A stretch of DNA of 64,000 nucleotides from Haloarcula japonica DSM 6131 (GTDB lineage: Archaea; Halobacteriota; Halobacteria; Halobacteriales; Haloarculaceae). Where the stretch lies: the NCBI RefSeq assembly GCF_000336635.1, contig NZ_AOLY01000039.1:334130-398129 (forward strand), written 5' to 3'. The first letter of the stretch is position 1. The number at the start of each line of letters is the position of its first letter. Of this stretch, positions 56,217 to 63,820 are shown one piece after another. Under the pieces are notes generated by a model that saw only the letters and a list, made by a program, of their open reading frames with translations, was not told the origin of the DNA and did not search any database. A program made the translations under genes and the position numbers.

Positions 56217-56872
56217 CGGACTCGTTCGATGCTTTTCCGAAGCTTGCGCCGGCGGCTCGGGGCGAACAGCCCCGTCTCCTCGCTGCCCTCGTATAGCCAG
56301 TCGCCGAGGACAGGTGCCGCGTCGTCGTCCACGCCGAACCAGTAGCCCGAAGACGTCTCCGAGAGGTCGTCGTAGGGCGCGTCGACCGGGCAGCGGTCGA
56401 GCAGCGTCTGGATCGTCCGGAGGAGTCGCTCGTCGCTGTGGACGAAGGAGATGCCGACCGCCTCGTCGTCGGACTTGAAACACACCGTGCCACAGCCTTC
56501 AAGTAGCCCGCGGAGGAGCTGGCGGTCGTAATCGGCCAGCGCGTCGAATCGGTAGCCGCCCGAATCGCCGTCGAACGGCAGGCCGAGCGCGGCGCTGGCG
56601 CGGTCGGCGAGGCCGCCGACTACCTGCACCGTGAACTCCTCTTCTGTGCGCGTAATCGAGGTGTCGTGGGCGTAGGCTCGCTCGACGATGCGGCGGTCGG
56701 CCCGCTCCGCCCCGGCGACGGACGCGAGCCGCCGGGCGGCCGTTTCGTCGTTGGTCCGGACGGTGACACAGCCGTCCTCGCACTCGCCGTCGCCGGCGAC
56801 CCGCCCCCAGAAGTACGCCGTCTCGGGGTGGGCCGCGAGCATGTCCGTCGGCGCGCCGGTCTCGACGCTCAT
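56213..56872 (-). CDS. LAGLIDADG-like two-domain protein in the cbi operon
   Basis: A 219-residue protein with two repeats resembling monomeric LAGLIDADG endonucleases. Repeat 1: AYFWGRVAGDGECEDGCVTV (residues 19-38) followed by ARRLASVAG. Repeat 2: LLRGLLEGCGTVCFKS (119-134), then SFVHSDERLLRTIQTLL. The first motif keeps the acidic residue (Asp28), but the second has Cys127 at that position, so DNA cleavage is unlikely. It is embedded with 4-nt overlaps between ferredoxin and cbiX, so it has been retained as an operon member. It may bind DNA as a regulator, in the manner of WhiA, or have gained another function; both are inference. Confidence 0.65.
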   Translation of the reverse strand: MSVETGAPTDMLAAHPETAYFWGRVAGDGECEDGCVTVRTNDETAARRLASVAGAERADRRIVERAYAHDTSITRTEEEFTVQVVGGLADRASAALGLPFDGDSGGYRFDALADYDRQLLRGLLEGCGTVCFKSDDEAVGISFVHSDERLLRTIQTLLDRCPVDAPYDDLSETSSGYWFGVDDDAAPVLGDWLYEGSEETGLFAPSRRRKLRKSIERVR

Positions 56873-57165
56873 GGCTGGACCTCCTCAGTGTCACTCGCCG
56901 GCGCGTCGACGGCTCCCGCGTCATCCTCGACGGATTCGACGTGAATCGCGTCCAGCGGACAGGCCGCGGCGGCCTGCTCGGCGTCGTCCCGCCGGTCGTC
57001 GTCGAACGCCGCCGCGACGGCGTGGGCGTTGTCGACTTCCAGTTCGGTCGGCCCCTCTGTGTCGAGCGTCGCCAGCCCCTCGCCGTCCTCGGCGAACCGC
57101 CCGTCGCGGACGAGACAGGCGAAGACCCCGTCGCAGGCGTCGCGGTCGATAGTGATTCGGTACAT
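56869..57165 (-). CDS. Ferredoxin-like protein with three cysteines
   Basis: A 98-residue acidic protein. The Cys pattern is C-D-G-V-F-A-C near residues 11-17 and a later ACPLDAIHVE, as in single-cluster [3Fe-4S] ferredoxins. The usual fourth Cys is absent (Val or Ala instead). The C-terminal tail is Asp/Glu/Ala-rich. It is co-transcribed with cbiH (one-nt overlap) and may supply electrons for ring contraction or cobalt reduction; this is inference. Confidence 0.8.
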   Translation of the reverse strand: MYRITIDRDACDGVFACLVRDGRFAEDGEGLATLDTEGPTELEVDNAHAVAAAFDDDRRDDAEQAAAACPLDAIHVESVEDDAGAVDAPASDTEEVQP

Positions 57166-58256
57166 TAGTAGTCGTACTTGGTCTCGTAGCCCCGCGGGGT
57201 CACCATCCGGTCGTCCCAGACGTAGGTGTCCTCGTTGCCCACGAGCAGGGTGGTGGTCATGTCGACGAGGTCTGTCTCGCCGAGTTCGGGCAGTTCGCCG
57301 AGTTCGACGATCTCGACCTGTTCGTCCTCGCGGCCGGCGGCGTGGACGACGCCGACGGGCGTCTCGGGGTCGCGGTGTTCCAGCAGGATCTCACAGCACT
57401 TCTCGTAGTTGTCCCGGCGCTTGCGGCTCCACGGGTTGTAGATAGTGATGGTAAAGCCCTCCTTGGCGGCGGCGTGGAGTCGGGACTCGATGGTCGGCAT
57501 GTCGGTGAGGTGGTCCGACAGCGAGATGGAGACGGTGTCGTTGACCAGCGGCGCGCCGACGCGGGCCGCACAGGACTGGGCCGCCGGGACGCCCGGAACG
57601 ACGTCGAAGTCGAGCATCGTCGCCGTTGCGCCCTTCGACTCTATGATTTCCAGTGCGAGGCCGGCCAGCGCGTACACGTTCGGGTCGCCGCTGCCGATGA
57701 TGGCCACGTCGTTGCCCGCCAGCGCGCGGTCGATAGCCTCCTCGGTTCGGGACACTTCACCGCACATCGGCGTGTTGTAGATATCGTCGGCTCCGTCGGT
57801 GATCTCGTCGGGGAGCAGTTCGACGTAGGTCGTGTAGCCCACGATGTGTTCGGCGTCCAGCAGCGCGGAGCGGGCGCGGGCGGTCATTCCCTCCGGCTGC
57901 CCGGGACCGAGGCCGACGGCGATGAGCCGGCCCGGTTCGGCGTCGAAGTCGTCGACGGTCGAGCCGACCTCCTCCTCGTCCGATTCACTAGATGAGGACG
58001 CCCCACAGGAGCTACTGCTGGACGAAGACGACGAGGACGATGATGACGCGCCACACTTCGAGGCGCTGTCGTCACCTGTGTCCGGCGTTGTTTCCGTCGA
58101 CGAACTCGCAGAACTCGCACCGCACTTGGAGGCGGTATCGGTCTCTGCTTCGCTCGCGGCGGTGCCGCTCGCGCTTTCCGAGGCGCTACGCGCCTCGCTC
58201 GCGCCGCACTTCGATTCTGTCTCGGTACTTGCGTCGGTAGTGTTGTCAGTGCTCAT
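57165..58256 (-). CDS. cbiH: Precorrin-3B/cobalt-factor III C17-methyltransferase with Cys/Ser-rich N-terminal extension
   Basis: A 363-residue protein. The catalytic methylase (from about 110) has IAVGLGPGQPEGMTARARSA, VGYTTYVELLP, the GSGDPNVYALAG SAM loop and VVPGVPAAQSCAARVGAPL, typical of CbiH, which methylates C17 and contracts the ring. The first about 100 residues are low-complexity Ser/Thr/Asp/Glu with four CGAS units (Cys at about 17, 45, 68 and 84), ending in DDFD. The extension is unlike ordinary CbiH and may bind metal or an FeS cluster. Start ATG two nucleotides before the upstream cbiH stop. Confidence 0.9.
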   Translation of the reverse strand: MSTDNTTDASTETESKCGASEARSASESASGTAASEAETDTASKCGASSASSSTETTPDTGDDSASKCGASSSSSSSSSSSSSCGASSSSESDEEEVGSTVDDFDAEPGRLIAVGLGPGQPEGMTARARSALLDAEHIVGYTTYVELLPDEITDGADDIYNTPMCGEVSRTEEAIDRALAGNDVAIIGSGDPNVYALAGLALEIIESKGATATMLDFDVVPGVPAAQSCAARVGAPLVNDTVSISLSDHLTDMPTIESRLHAAAKEGFTITIYNPWSRKRRDNYEKCCEILLEHRDPETPVGVVHAAGREDEQVEIVELGELPELGETDLVDMTTTLLVGNEDTYVWDDRMVTPRGYETKYDY

Positions 58257-58258
58257 TG

Positions 58259-59185
58259 TCAGAAATCGTCGACGTCACGCCCGCCGCGCGGGGTGACGAG
58301 GAACTCCTGGTAGTCGTTGCGCCAGACTTCGGTCTCGTGGGTGCCGACGACGATGGACGAGCCCATGCCGCCGACCTTGTCGTCGTGCTCGGGCAGTTCA
58401 CCGAGCGTCGTGATGGTCTCCGTCTCGTCGTCGAGGTTCCGGCCGGCTTCCCCGCGGCCGGAGTCGTTGACGATGGCGGCGGGCACGTCGTCGGCCCGCT
58501 CCTCCCGCAACACGTCGACCGCCCGCTCGTAGTCGCGCCAGCAGTTGTAGAGGACGACGACGAAGCCGCTGATCGCGGCCGCCCGGAGCTTCTCCTCGAT
58601 CTCGTCCCAGCCGCGCCACTTGTCAGACAGCGAAATCGTACAGAAATCGTTCGACAACGGCGCGCCGAGGTTCGCCGCGCCCGACAGCGCCGCGGTCACA
58701 CCCGGGACGATCTCGATGGGGACGTCGTCGGCGTCGTCGGCGTCGGCCATCGTGAACAGCAGGTCGGACTTCCCGTAGACGTTCGGGTCGCCGCCGGAGA
58801 CGTGGGCGATGTCTTCGCCGGCCCGCACGCGCTCGAAGGCCTCGCGGGCCAGTTCGACCTGCTTGCCCATCGACGAGCGGATGAGGGTCTGCCGGCTGCC
58901 GTCGGGTCGTTCCAGCACAGCCCCTTCCTCGTCGGCGATTTCGCCGTCGTCGGTCTCGCCGTCGAGTTCAGCCGACTGGGGCGGGAGCGTCCCGTCTTTC
59001 CGGAGGAACTCCTGATAGAGGTTCGAGGCGATGATGCAGTCGGCGGTCTGGATGACGTCTTTGGCCCGCTGGGTCATGTCGTGGGGCAGCCCCGGGCCGA
59101 TGCCGACCACGTATAGCGTCCCATAGTCGGCTGGACGCGTCGCCTCGGCCGCGGCCGCTGTCGACTGGCGTCCGTCGCTGCTCAT
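58259..59185 (-). CDS. cbiH: CbiH-like tetrapyrrole methylase, first paralogue
   Basis: A 308-residue tetrapyrrole methylase. Opening YVVGIGPGLPHDMTQRAKDV, ADCIIASNLYQEFL, then an acidic insert of about 25 residues (ELDGETDDGEIADEEG), the VSGGDPNVYGKSDLLF loop, VPGVTAALSGAANLGAPLSN and LYNCWRDYERAVDVL. It is closest to CbiH, but more divergent than the second copy. The start at 59185 overlaps the stop of a 16-codon leader ORF (ATGA). An open frame to 59257 is possible but lacks start support. Confidence 0.85.
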   Translation of the reverse strand: MSSDGRQSTAAAAEATRPADYGTLYVVGIGPGLPHDMTQRAKDVIQTADCIIASNLYQEFLRKDGTLPPQSAELDGETDDGEIADEEGAVLERPDGSRQTLIRSSMGKQVELAREAFERVRAGEDIAHVSGGDPNVYGKSDLLFTMADADDADDVPIEIVPGVTAALSGAANLGAPLSNDFCTISLSDKWRGWDEIEEKLRAAAISGFVVVLYNCWRDYERAVDVLREERADDVPAAIVNDSGRGEAGRNLDDETETITTLGELPEHDDKVGGMGSSIVVGTHETEVWRNDYQEFLVTPRGGRDVDDF

Positions 59186-59232
59186 CCTGGGTCTCCGAGA
59201 GCCGCCGGTCGAATCTCGATACTGTGGCGCAT
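59182..59232 (-). CDS. Putative 16-residue leader ORF before cbiH
   Basis: Encodes MRHSIEIRPAALGDPG. The ATG lies at leaderless distance from TTTTATG (about 25-28 nt), and the TGA overlaps the cbiH start in ATGA, so translation of the second could depend on the first. The sequence recalls the start of GNAT acetyltransferases, hence a remnant is also possible. Confidence 0.45.
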   Translation of the reverse strand: MRHSIEIRPAALGDPG

Positions 59233-59527
59233 GGTGAGTACAACGCCGCTTTCGCATAAAACAATTGTGCTTGTACTAGTCCAAGCGAAGGCGCAGAATG
59301 TTAGCAGCAGGGAACTGCGTCCGCTCCAACGCTCGGACCGAGCTGCTACCAGTCCTGTTCCAGCGAAATTGTCAAAGGGGCCCAAACTGGTACGGGCTTA
59401 CTGGACGACCTCTATCAAGGTTCGAATGTTTTTAGTGTAACCTATACTACGCGTTGAATGTACTTTTCTGGCCGGAGCTACAGCACTGTGCTTCCGGTCG
59501 GTCGCCGCCCGCCAGCGGTTTTCAACT
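59233..59527. other. Divergent intergenic region
   Basis: About 295 nt between the cbiH operon and the phosphotransferase gene. Holds operator site 3 near the left side. No gene seen. Confidence 0.4.
59256..59279. promoter_or_regulatory. Candidate cobalamin-regulon operator, site 3
   Basis: ATAAAACAA (59256-59264), 6-nt spacer, TTGTACTAG (59271-59279). Its near edge is 24 nt from the leader ATG at 59232 and it covers the TATA-like TTTTATG on the minus strand, so a bound protein would block transcription of the cbiH operon. Core pairing ACAA/TTGT and flanks agree with sites 1 and 2. Confidence 0.7.
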
Positions 59528-60460
59528 ATGAAAGAAGCAGTCAAACAAGCGATAGAAGAGCATAGCGTTGAGAGTCGAATTATCGGTGAACTACACAACG
59601 TCCCTCCCTACCGGGTGTACGAGATTCAGTTCGGTAGCCAACGCGCCGTCTTGAAAATTGATGACCACCGGCGGGGGCATGCAGCCGACGAAGGGCGAGT
59701 TCACGAGTATATCGCTACAGAAACCACGGCCAGAGTGCCCGACGTACTCGCTGTTGGGACTGACTACTATATTACGACATGGGACGGCGAGATTGCGGAG
59801 GCGTCACCACAGGTCGATAGAACGTGGGCCCGCGCTGCAGGCGTCTGGCTGGGCACGCTCCATGCTGATACCAGAGGAGCATTCGACGGGTTCGGAAAGC
59901 CCCGAAGTCAAGACGGAACCCTCGAACTCACGAGCCACAAGCGCTGGGTCGACGGCGTAATCGAGCGTGTGGGATACCACCGGTCGCTTCTCGCAGGGTA
60001 TGGGTACACCGGTATCACAGACACGGTTGAGGCCTTCTTCAAGGACAATCCAGCCGTGTTCGATGGGGTTGGTGAGCCGGTTCTCTGCCACGGTGATGTG
60101 CACCCCGAACACCACGTTCAGACCAGTCACGGGGGCATTACCGCCATTGATTTCGAACACGCACTCGTTGCTCCAGCGGAATACGACTACTGGCGGACCG
60201 TGATGCCGTATTTTGAAGCCAATGATGATATCGGTGAAGCCGTACCACGGGCATTCCAAGCTGGATACGAATCTGTCAAGCCACTTCCCGGTGATTTCGA
60301 AGAGCGACGGCCGCTTTACCAACTCATGAACGATATTGCGTTCTTAGAATCACTCTATCTCCAGCAACGAGTCGAACCAGAAAAGCGCGAACAGGTGGGC
60401 GAACGGATACGAGAGCACGCGGCAGAGACGCTTAGCGAGGTGGAAAGAATAGTCGAATAG
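59528..60460 (+). CDS. Aminoglycoside phosphotransferase-family kinase-like protein
   Basis: A 310-residue protein of the APH/ChoK fold. The small lobe has RAVLKIDDHRRGHAADEGRV, and the catalytic loop CHGDVHPEHHV resembles the Brenner motif HGDxxxxN with His in place of Asn. AIDFEHALVAPAEYDYWR carries the metal Asp. Substrate unknown. The gene is less GC-rich than its neighbours and is not acidic at its start, which hints at transfer. It is unrelated to the flanking cobalamin genes by motif. Confidence 0.75.
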   Translation: MKEAVKQAIEEHSVESRIIGELHNVPPYRVYEIQFGSQRAVLKIDDHRRGHAADEGRVHEYIATETTARVPDVLAVGTDYYITTWDGEIAEASPQVDRTWARAAGVWLGTLHADTRGAFDGFGKPRSQDGTLELTSHKRWVDGVIERVGYHRSLLAGYGYTGITDTVEAFFKDNPAVFDGVGEPVLCHGDVHPEHHVQTSHGGITAIDFEHALVAPAEYDYWRTVMPYFEANDDIGEAVPRAFQAGYESVKPLPGDFEERRPLYQLMNDIAFLESLYLQQRVEPEKREQVGERIREHAAETLSEVERIVE

Positions 60461-60671
60461 GTATTTTCGATGGCTTCGCCGTCTCTGACCCGACCGTTCC
60501 GCAAGCTTCGGGGTGGCCTGGGCAACGAAGGCTCCAGACCGTCGGCTCAGCGAGTTAGACAAAGGACGCGCAGAGAGATCGTATGAGCTAATAGTTTCTC
60601 TTTATACGCGGTAGTTAGCCTACTCTGCCGCGTAATCACGTAGCTGAAGTCGTCTGTACCTGCTCTGCTGG

Positions 60672-61436
60672 TCAGGTGTTCGTCAGCCCGCCGTCGACCA
60701 CAACGCTCTCGCCGTTGACGTAGGAAGCCATATCGCTGGCGAGGAACGTCGCCACGTCGGCGATCTCCTCGGGTTCGCCGAAGCGGCCCGAGGGGATGAG
60801 TTCTTTCAGCATCATCTTGGTCGTGTCATCGATGCGCTCGTCCTCGAACATCTGGGTCTTGCTGTATCCCGGGTGGATGGCGTTGACCCGGATATCGTAG
60901 TTGCTCAGGCGGTCTGCGAGCGCGTAGGTGAACAACCGGACTGCGCCTTTCGAGGTGCAGTAGTTGACCAGCAGGCCAGTCCCGCGGATGCCACCGGAAC
61001 TGGACATGTTAATGACGGTGCCGCCGCCGTTCTCCCGCATCGCCTCGGTCGCGACCTGCGCACCGAAGAACACGCCCTTCGTGTTCACGTCCATCAGCCG
61101 GTCGTAGTCTTCCTCTGTGGTCTCGTAGAAGTCCGCTATCTCGGAGATGCCGGCGTTGTTGACCATGATGTCGATACCGCCCAGTTCCTCGGCCGCGGTG
61201 ACGGCCACCTCCAGATCGTCGGGGTTGGTCACGTCACACTCGACGAAATGTGCCGTCCGGTCGGTCTCAGCTTCGACCAGTTCGTGGGTCGGTTCGCCGC
61301 CCTCGCGAGGGTCCTGCTGTCGGTCCGCAACGATAACGTCTGCGCCGTGCTCCGCGTACCGCCGGCAGATGGCCCGGCCGAACCCGCTCGCGCCGCCCGT
61401 AACGACCGCCACCTTGTCTTCGAGTAGTGTTGTCAT
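60672..61436 (-). CDS. Short-chain dehydrogenase/reductase
   Basis: A 254-residue classical SDR with TGGASGFGRAI cofactor loop, NNAG at 93-96, Ser146, Tyr159 and Lys163 (NYCTSKGAV), and INAIHPGYSKTQMF. It oxidises or reduces an alcohol or sugar with NAD(P); substrate unknown. TATA element TTTATTATG is about 26-33 nt before the ATG. Monocistronic and interposed between cobalamin operons. Confidence 0.9.
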   Translation of the reverse strand: MTTLLEDKVAVVTGGASGFGRAICRRYAEHGADVIVADRQQDPREGGEPTHELVEAETDRTAHFVECDVTNPDDLEVAVTAAEELGGIDIMVNNAGISEIADFYETTEEDYDRLMDVNTKGVFFGAQVATEAMRENGGGTVINMSSSGGIRGTGLLVNYCTSKGAVRLFTYALADRLSNYDIRVNAIHPGYSKTQMFEDERIDDTTKMMLKELIPSGRFGEPEEIADVATFLASDMASYVNGESVVVDGGLTNT

Positions 61437-61581
61437 GCGCCATTTGTCACCATAAGCTCACATAATAAATAAGTTCAGAGTTGTACAGTGATATGAACTC
61501 AAGACAGTTATCCAACGCTGTAAAGAATAATTCAGCAGTTGCTCAGTGACGAAAAGACGGAACGAAAACCCAATGGCTGGC

Positions 61582-61586
61582 AAAAA
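61582..61586 (-). terminator. Oligo-T terminator after cbiG
   Basis: T5 tract on the minus strand 7 nt past the cbiG stop codon. Confidence 0.4.
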
Positions 61587-61592
61587 GCGAGG

Positions 61593-62564
61593 TTAACGTC
61601 CAATAGCGACGGTCACGGCCTCGTCGTAGCGGGTCTTCTCGGCCAGCAGGTCGTGCTCGCTGCCGGCGGCGATGGCTGACGCCTCGGCGATGCCCGGCCA
61701 GCCGATGAGTTCCTTCGACCGCGAGGGGGTCGGTCCCTCGAACTCTTCCAAGGTTTCCTTCTCGAAGGCGATGACGCCCAGTCCCCACTCTTCGGCGGCG
61801 GCGAGCATCCCTTCCTCGTCGGCTTTCCGGGTACCCGTCGCGATGAACTCCACGTCGTCGCGATCACGGTCGGCCTCGTCCAGCGCTTGGTCCCAAGCCG
61901 CGTGGAACTGCTCGACATCCGCGCCGGCGACGCTTCCACAACCGAGCACGACGCCGTCGTCCGTGTTGCGTTTGAGCACCGTTACGTCGTCGTCTACCAG
62001 CACGGCCTTCGGGCCATCGAGGCGCTCGATGGGGCCGAGTTCATCGTCCAGCACGGCGAGGTTCGTCGCCACGGTCGAGTCGCCGTTGACGACGTGGGCG
62101 TCCAGCGCCTTGGCCTGCTTCTCGACGCCCTGCTTGTCCGCGGCCTCCGAGGCTGTGGTCATCGCCGGCACCGCACCCATGCTTGCGAGGTCATCGGCGA
62201 CCTGATTCGCGCCGTGGTGGCCGCCGGTGATTGGGATGGCCCACGTGAGTTCCTCGTCGACGACACAGATAGCGGGGTCGTCCCATTTGTCGTCGAGCAG
62301 GTGGGCGGTCTTGCGCATCGCGATGCCACTCGCCATCAGCCCGATGAAGCAGTCGTATTCGCCCCAGTACTCCTCGAACACGTCGCCGTGGTATTCGAGG
62401 ATGTCGATGGATTCGTAGCGGTCGCCGATACCGTCGACGATGTCCTCAGCCGTGTCCATCTTCCGCTCGAAGGCCACGATGGCGATGTCCTCGGCTACTT
62501 CGCCGTCCGAGTCGGGCGCTTTGCAACTGTTCGAACTGGATTCGTTGTCGGTGTCAGTACTCAT
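61593..62564 (-). CDS. cbiG: Cobalt-precorrin-5A hydrolase
   Basis: A 323-residue protein that opens the ring lactone, releasing acetaldehyde. The central N-domain GLMASGIAMRKTAHLLDDKW, PAICVVDEELTWAIPITGGH and HGANQVADDLA are diagnostic of CbiG. The C-domain has VVLGCGSVAGADVEQF, FIATGTRKADEEGML. The N-terminal 25 residues form an acidic, low-complexity extension with one Cys. It follows cbiF on the same strand after a 377-nt gap. Confidence 0.93.
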   Translation of the reverse strand: MSTDTDNESSSNSCKAPDSDGEVAEDIAIVAFERKMDTAEDIVDGIGDRYESIDILEYHGDVFEEYWGEYDCFIGLMASGIAMRKTAHLLDDKWDDPAICVVDEELTWAIPITGGHHGANQVADDLASMGAVPAMTTASEAADKQGVEKQAKALDAHVVNGDSTVATNLAVLDDELGPIERLDGPKAVLVDDDVTVLKRNTDDGVVLGCGSVAGADVEQFHAAWDQALDEADRDRDDVEFIATGTRKADEEGMLAAAEEWGLGVIAFEKETLEEFEGPTPSRSKELIGWPGIAEASAIAAGSEHDLLAEKTRYDEAVTVAIGR

Positions 62565-62941
62565 GAGTTAGCTCCGGCCGGTGAAACTGAACTGCCCCAT
62601 GCGACCGGCCGGGCAGCCGCGTGGGTGGTGTCTGTAAGTCGATGCTCGACCGCGAGACGACGCTTACCTGCTGTCGGCGCGCGCTGGCGCGCTCCGATGG
62701 CGCGCCAAATCTGTGCGAGGGATGAGCAGCACAGCGAGTGAAACGAGCGAGTAGCGCAGTCGGTTGGGGAGGCCTGTGGCTCGTGGTGGCGTGCGGTGCT
62801 GTCGGGTGGACTGAAAGGGGCCGGGCGCTCCGGGACGACGACCGACGCAAGCACGCGAGTGAAGCGAGCGCGCGCAGCGAGGTCCTCGACCGGAGCATCC
62901 GGGGGCTTTCGAGTTGTACTCGGCAAAATAGGCGATTCATC
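62565..62941. other. GC-rich gap between cbiF and cbiG
   Basis: 377 nt without a credible gene inside an otherwise compact operon. It contains an 8-bp inverted repeat at 62685-62707 and two near-identical copies of CGAGTGAARCGAGCG (62735 and 62856). The open frames here are arginine-rich and not halophilic in composition. Confidence 0.45.
62685..62707. repeat. Hairpin-forming inverted repeat
   Basis: TGGCGCGC (62685-62692), 7-nt loop, GCGCGCCA (62700-62707). A stable stem in RNA of either strand. Confidence 0.55.
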
Positions 62942-63820
62942 CTAGTCGTCGGCTTCCTGCGTCTCATCGGAACTTCCCCGGTTCGCCCAGTCACCGTAGA
63001 GGAACGAGCGCTCATAGTCCTCACCACCAACAGCATCCCCAATCACGACCATCGCGGAGGCGCGGTAGCCCGCGTCTTCCAGTTTCTCACCGATGGTCGC
63101 AATCGTTCCCTCGATGACGTCCTCGTCGGGCCAGGACGCGTGGTAGATAGCCGCTACTGGGGTTTCGGGGTCGTGGCCGTCTTCGAGTAGCCGATCCATC
63201 GTCTCGCTCACGGCGTGGGTCCCGAGGTAGATACAGGTCGTCACGTCGCCCATGCCGACGAACTCGGAGATGTGGTCCTCGTCCTCGTCCAGCGTCTTGC
63301 CCTGCGGGCGAGTGAAGGCAACGTGATTGGCGACTTCGTTCAGCGTCAGTTGGGTCCGCATCGTCGCGCTGGCGGCGAACGCGGAGGTGACGCCGGGGAC
63401 GATGTAGGTCGGGACGCCCTCGTGTTCGAGCGCGTCCATCTGCTCCAAGGCCGCGCCGTAGATGGCGGGGTCGCCGCTGTGAAGTCGGACGACTGTGTCG
63501 CCGGCCTCGTATACATCCCGCATCAGCGGAATCAGCTCTTCCAGGTCCTTGCCGATAGAAGAGACCGTCTCGGCGTCGGCGCAGTACTCGTCTAAGAGCT
63601 CGCTGTTGACGAGCGACCCGGCGTGGACCACGAGGTCGGCGTCAGCCAGCAATTCCCGGCCAGCGACGGTCAGCAGCCGGGGGTTGCCCGGCCCGGCTCC
63701 GACGAAGGGAATGCCCTCCTGCTCGTCGCCGGCGCTGTACTCGTACACGCGGTCGTCTCGGTTCCCGGCAACGGAGTCGATGGCCGTCTGTGGGTCCGTC
63801 TCGCTCGGTTGCTCAGTCAT
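62942..63820 (-). CDS. cbiF: Cobalt-precorrin-4 C11-methyltransferase
   Basis: A 292-residue methylase. Motifs IPFVGAGPGNPRLLTVAGRE, ADLVVHAGSLVN, RLHSGDPAIYGAALEQMDAL, IVPGVTSAFAASATMRTQLT and CIYLGTHAVSETMDRL identify CbiF/CobM. It methylates C11 on cobalt-precorrin-4. About 35 extra N-terminal residues are acidic. Its ATG lies 8 nt inside the end of the upstream gene (ATGACTGA), so they are co-transcribed. Confidence 0.95.
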   Translation of the reverse strand: MTEQPSETDPQTAIDSVAGNRDDRVYEYSAGDEQEGIPFVGAGPGNPRLLTVAGRELLADADLVVHAGSLVNSELLDEYCADAETVSSIGKDLEELIPLMRDVYEAGDTVVRLHSGDPAIYGAALEQMDALEHEGVPTYIVPGVTSAFAASATMRTQLTLNEVANHVAFTRPQGKTLDEDEDHISEFVGMGDVTTCIYLGTHAVSETMDRLLEDGHDPETPVAAIYHASWPDEDVIEGTIATIGEKLEDAGYRASAMVVIGDAVGGEDYERSFLYGDWANRGSSDETQEADD

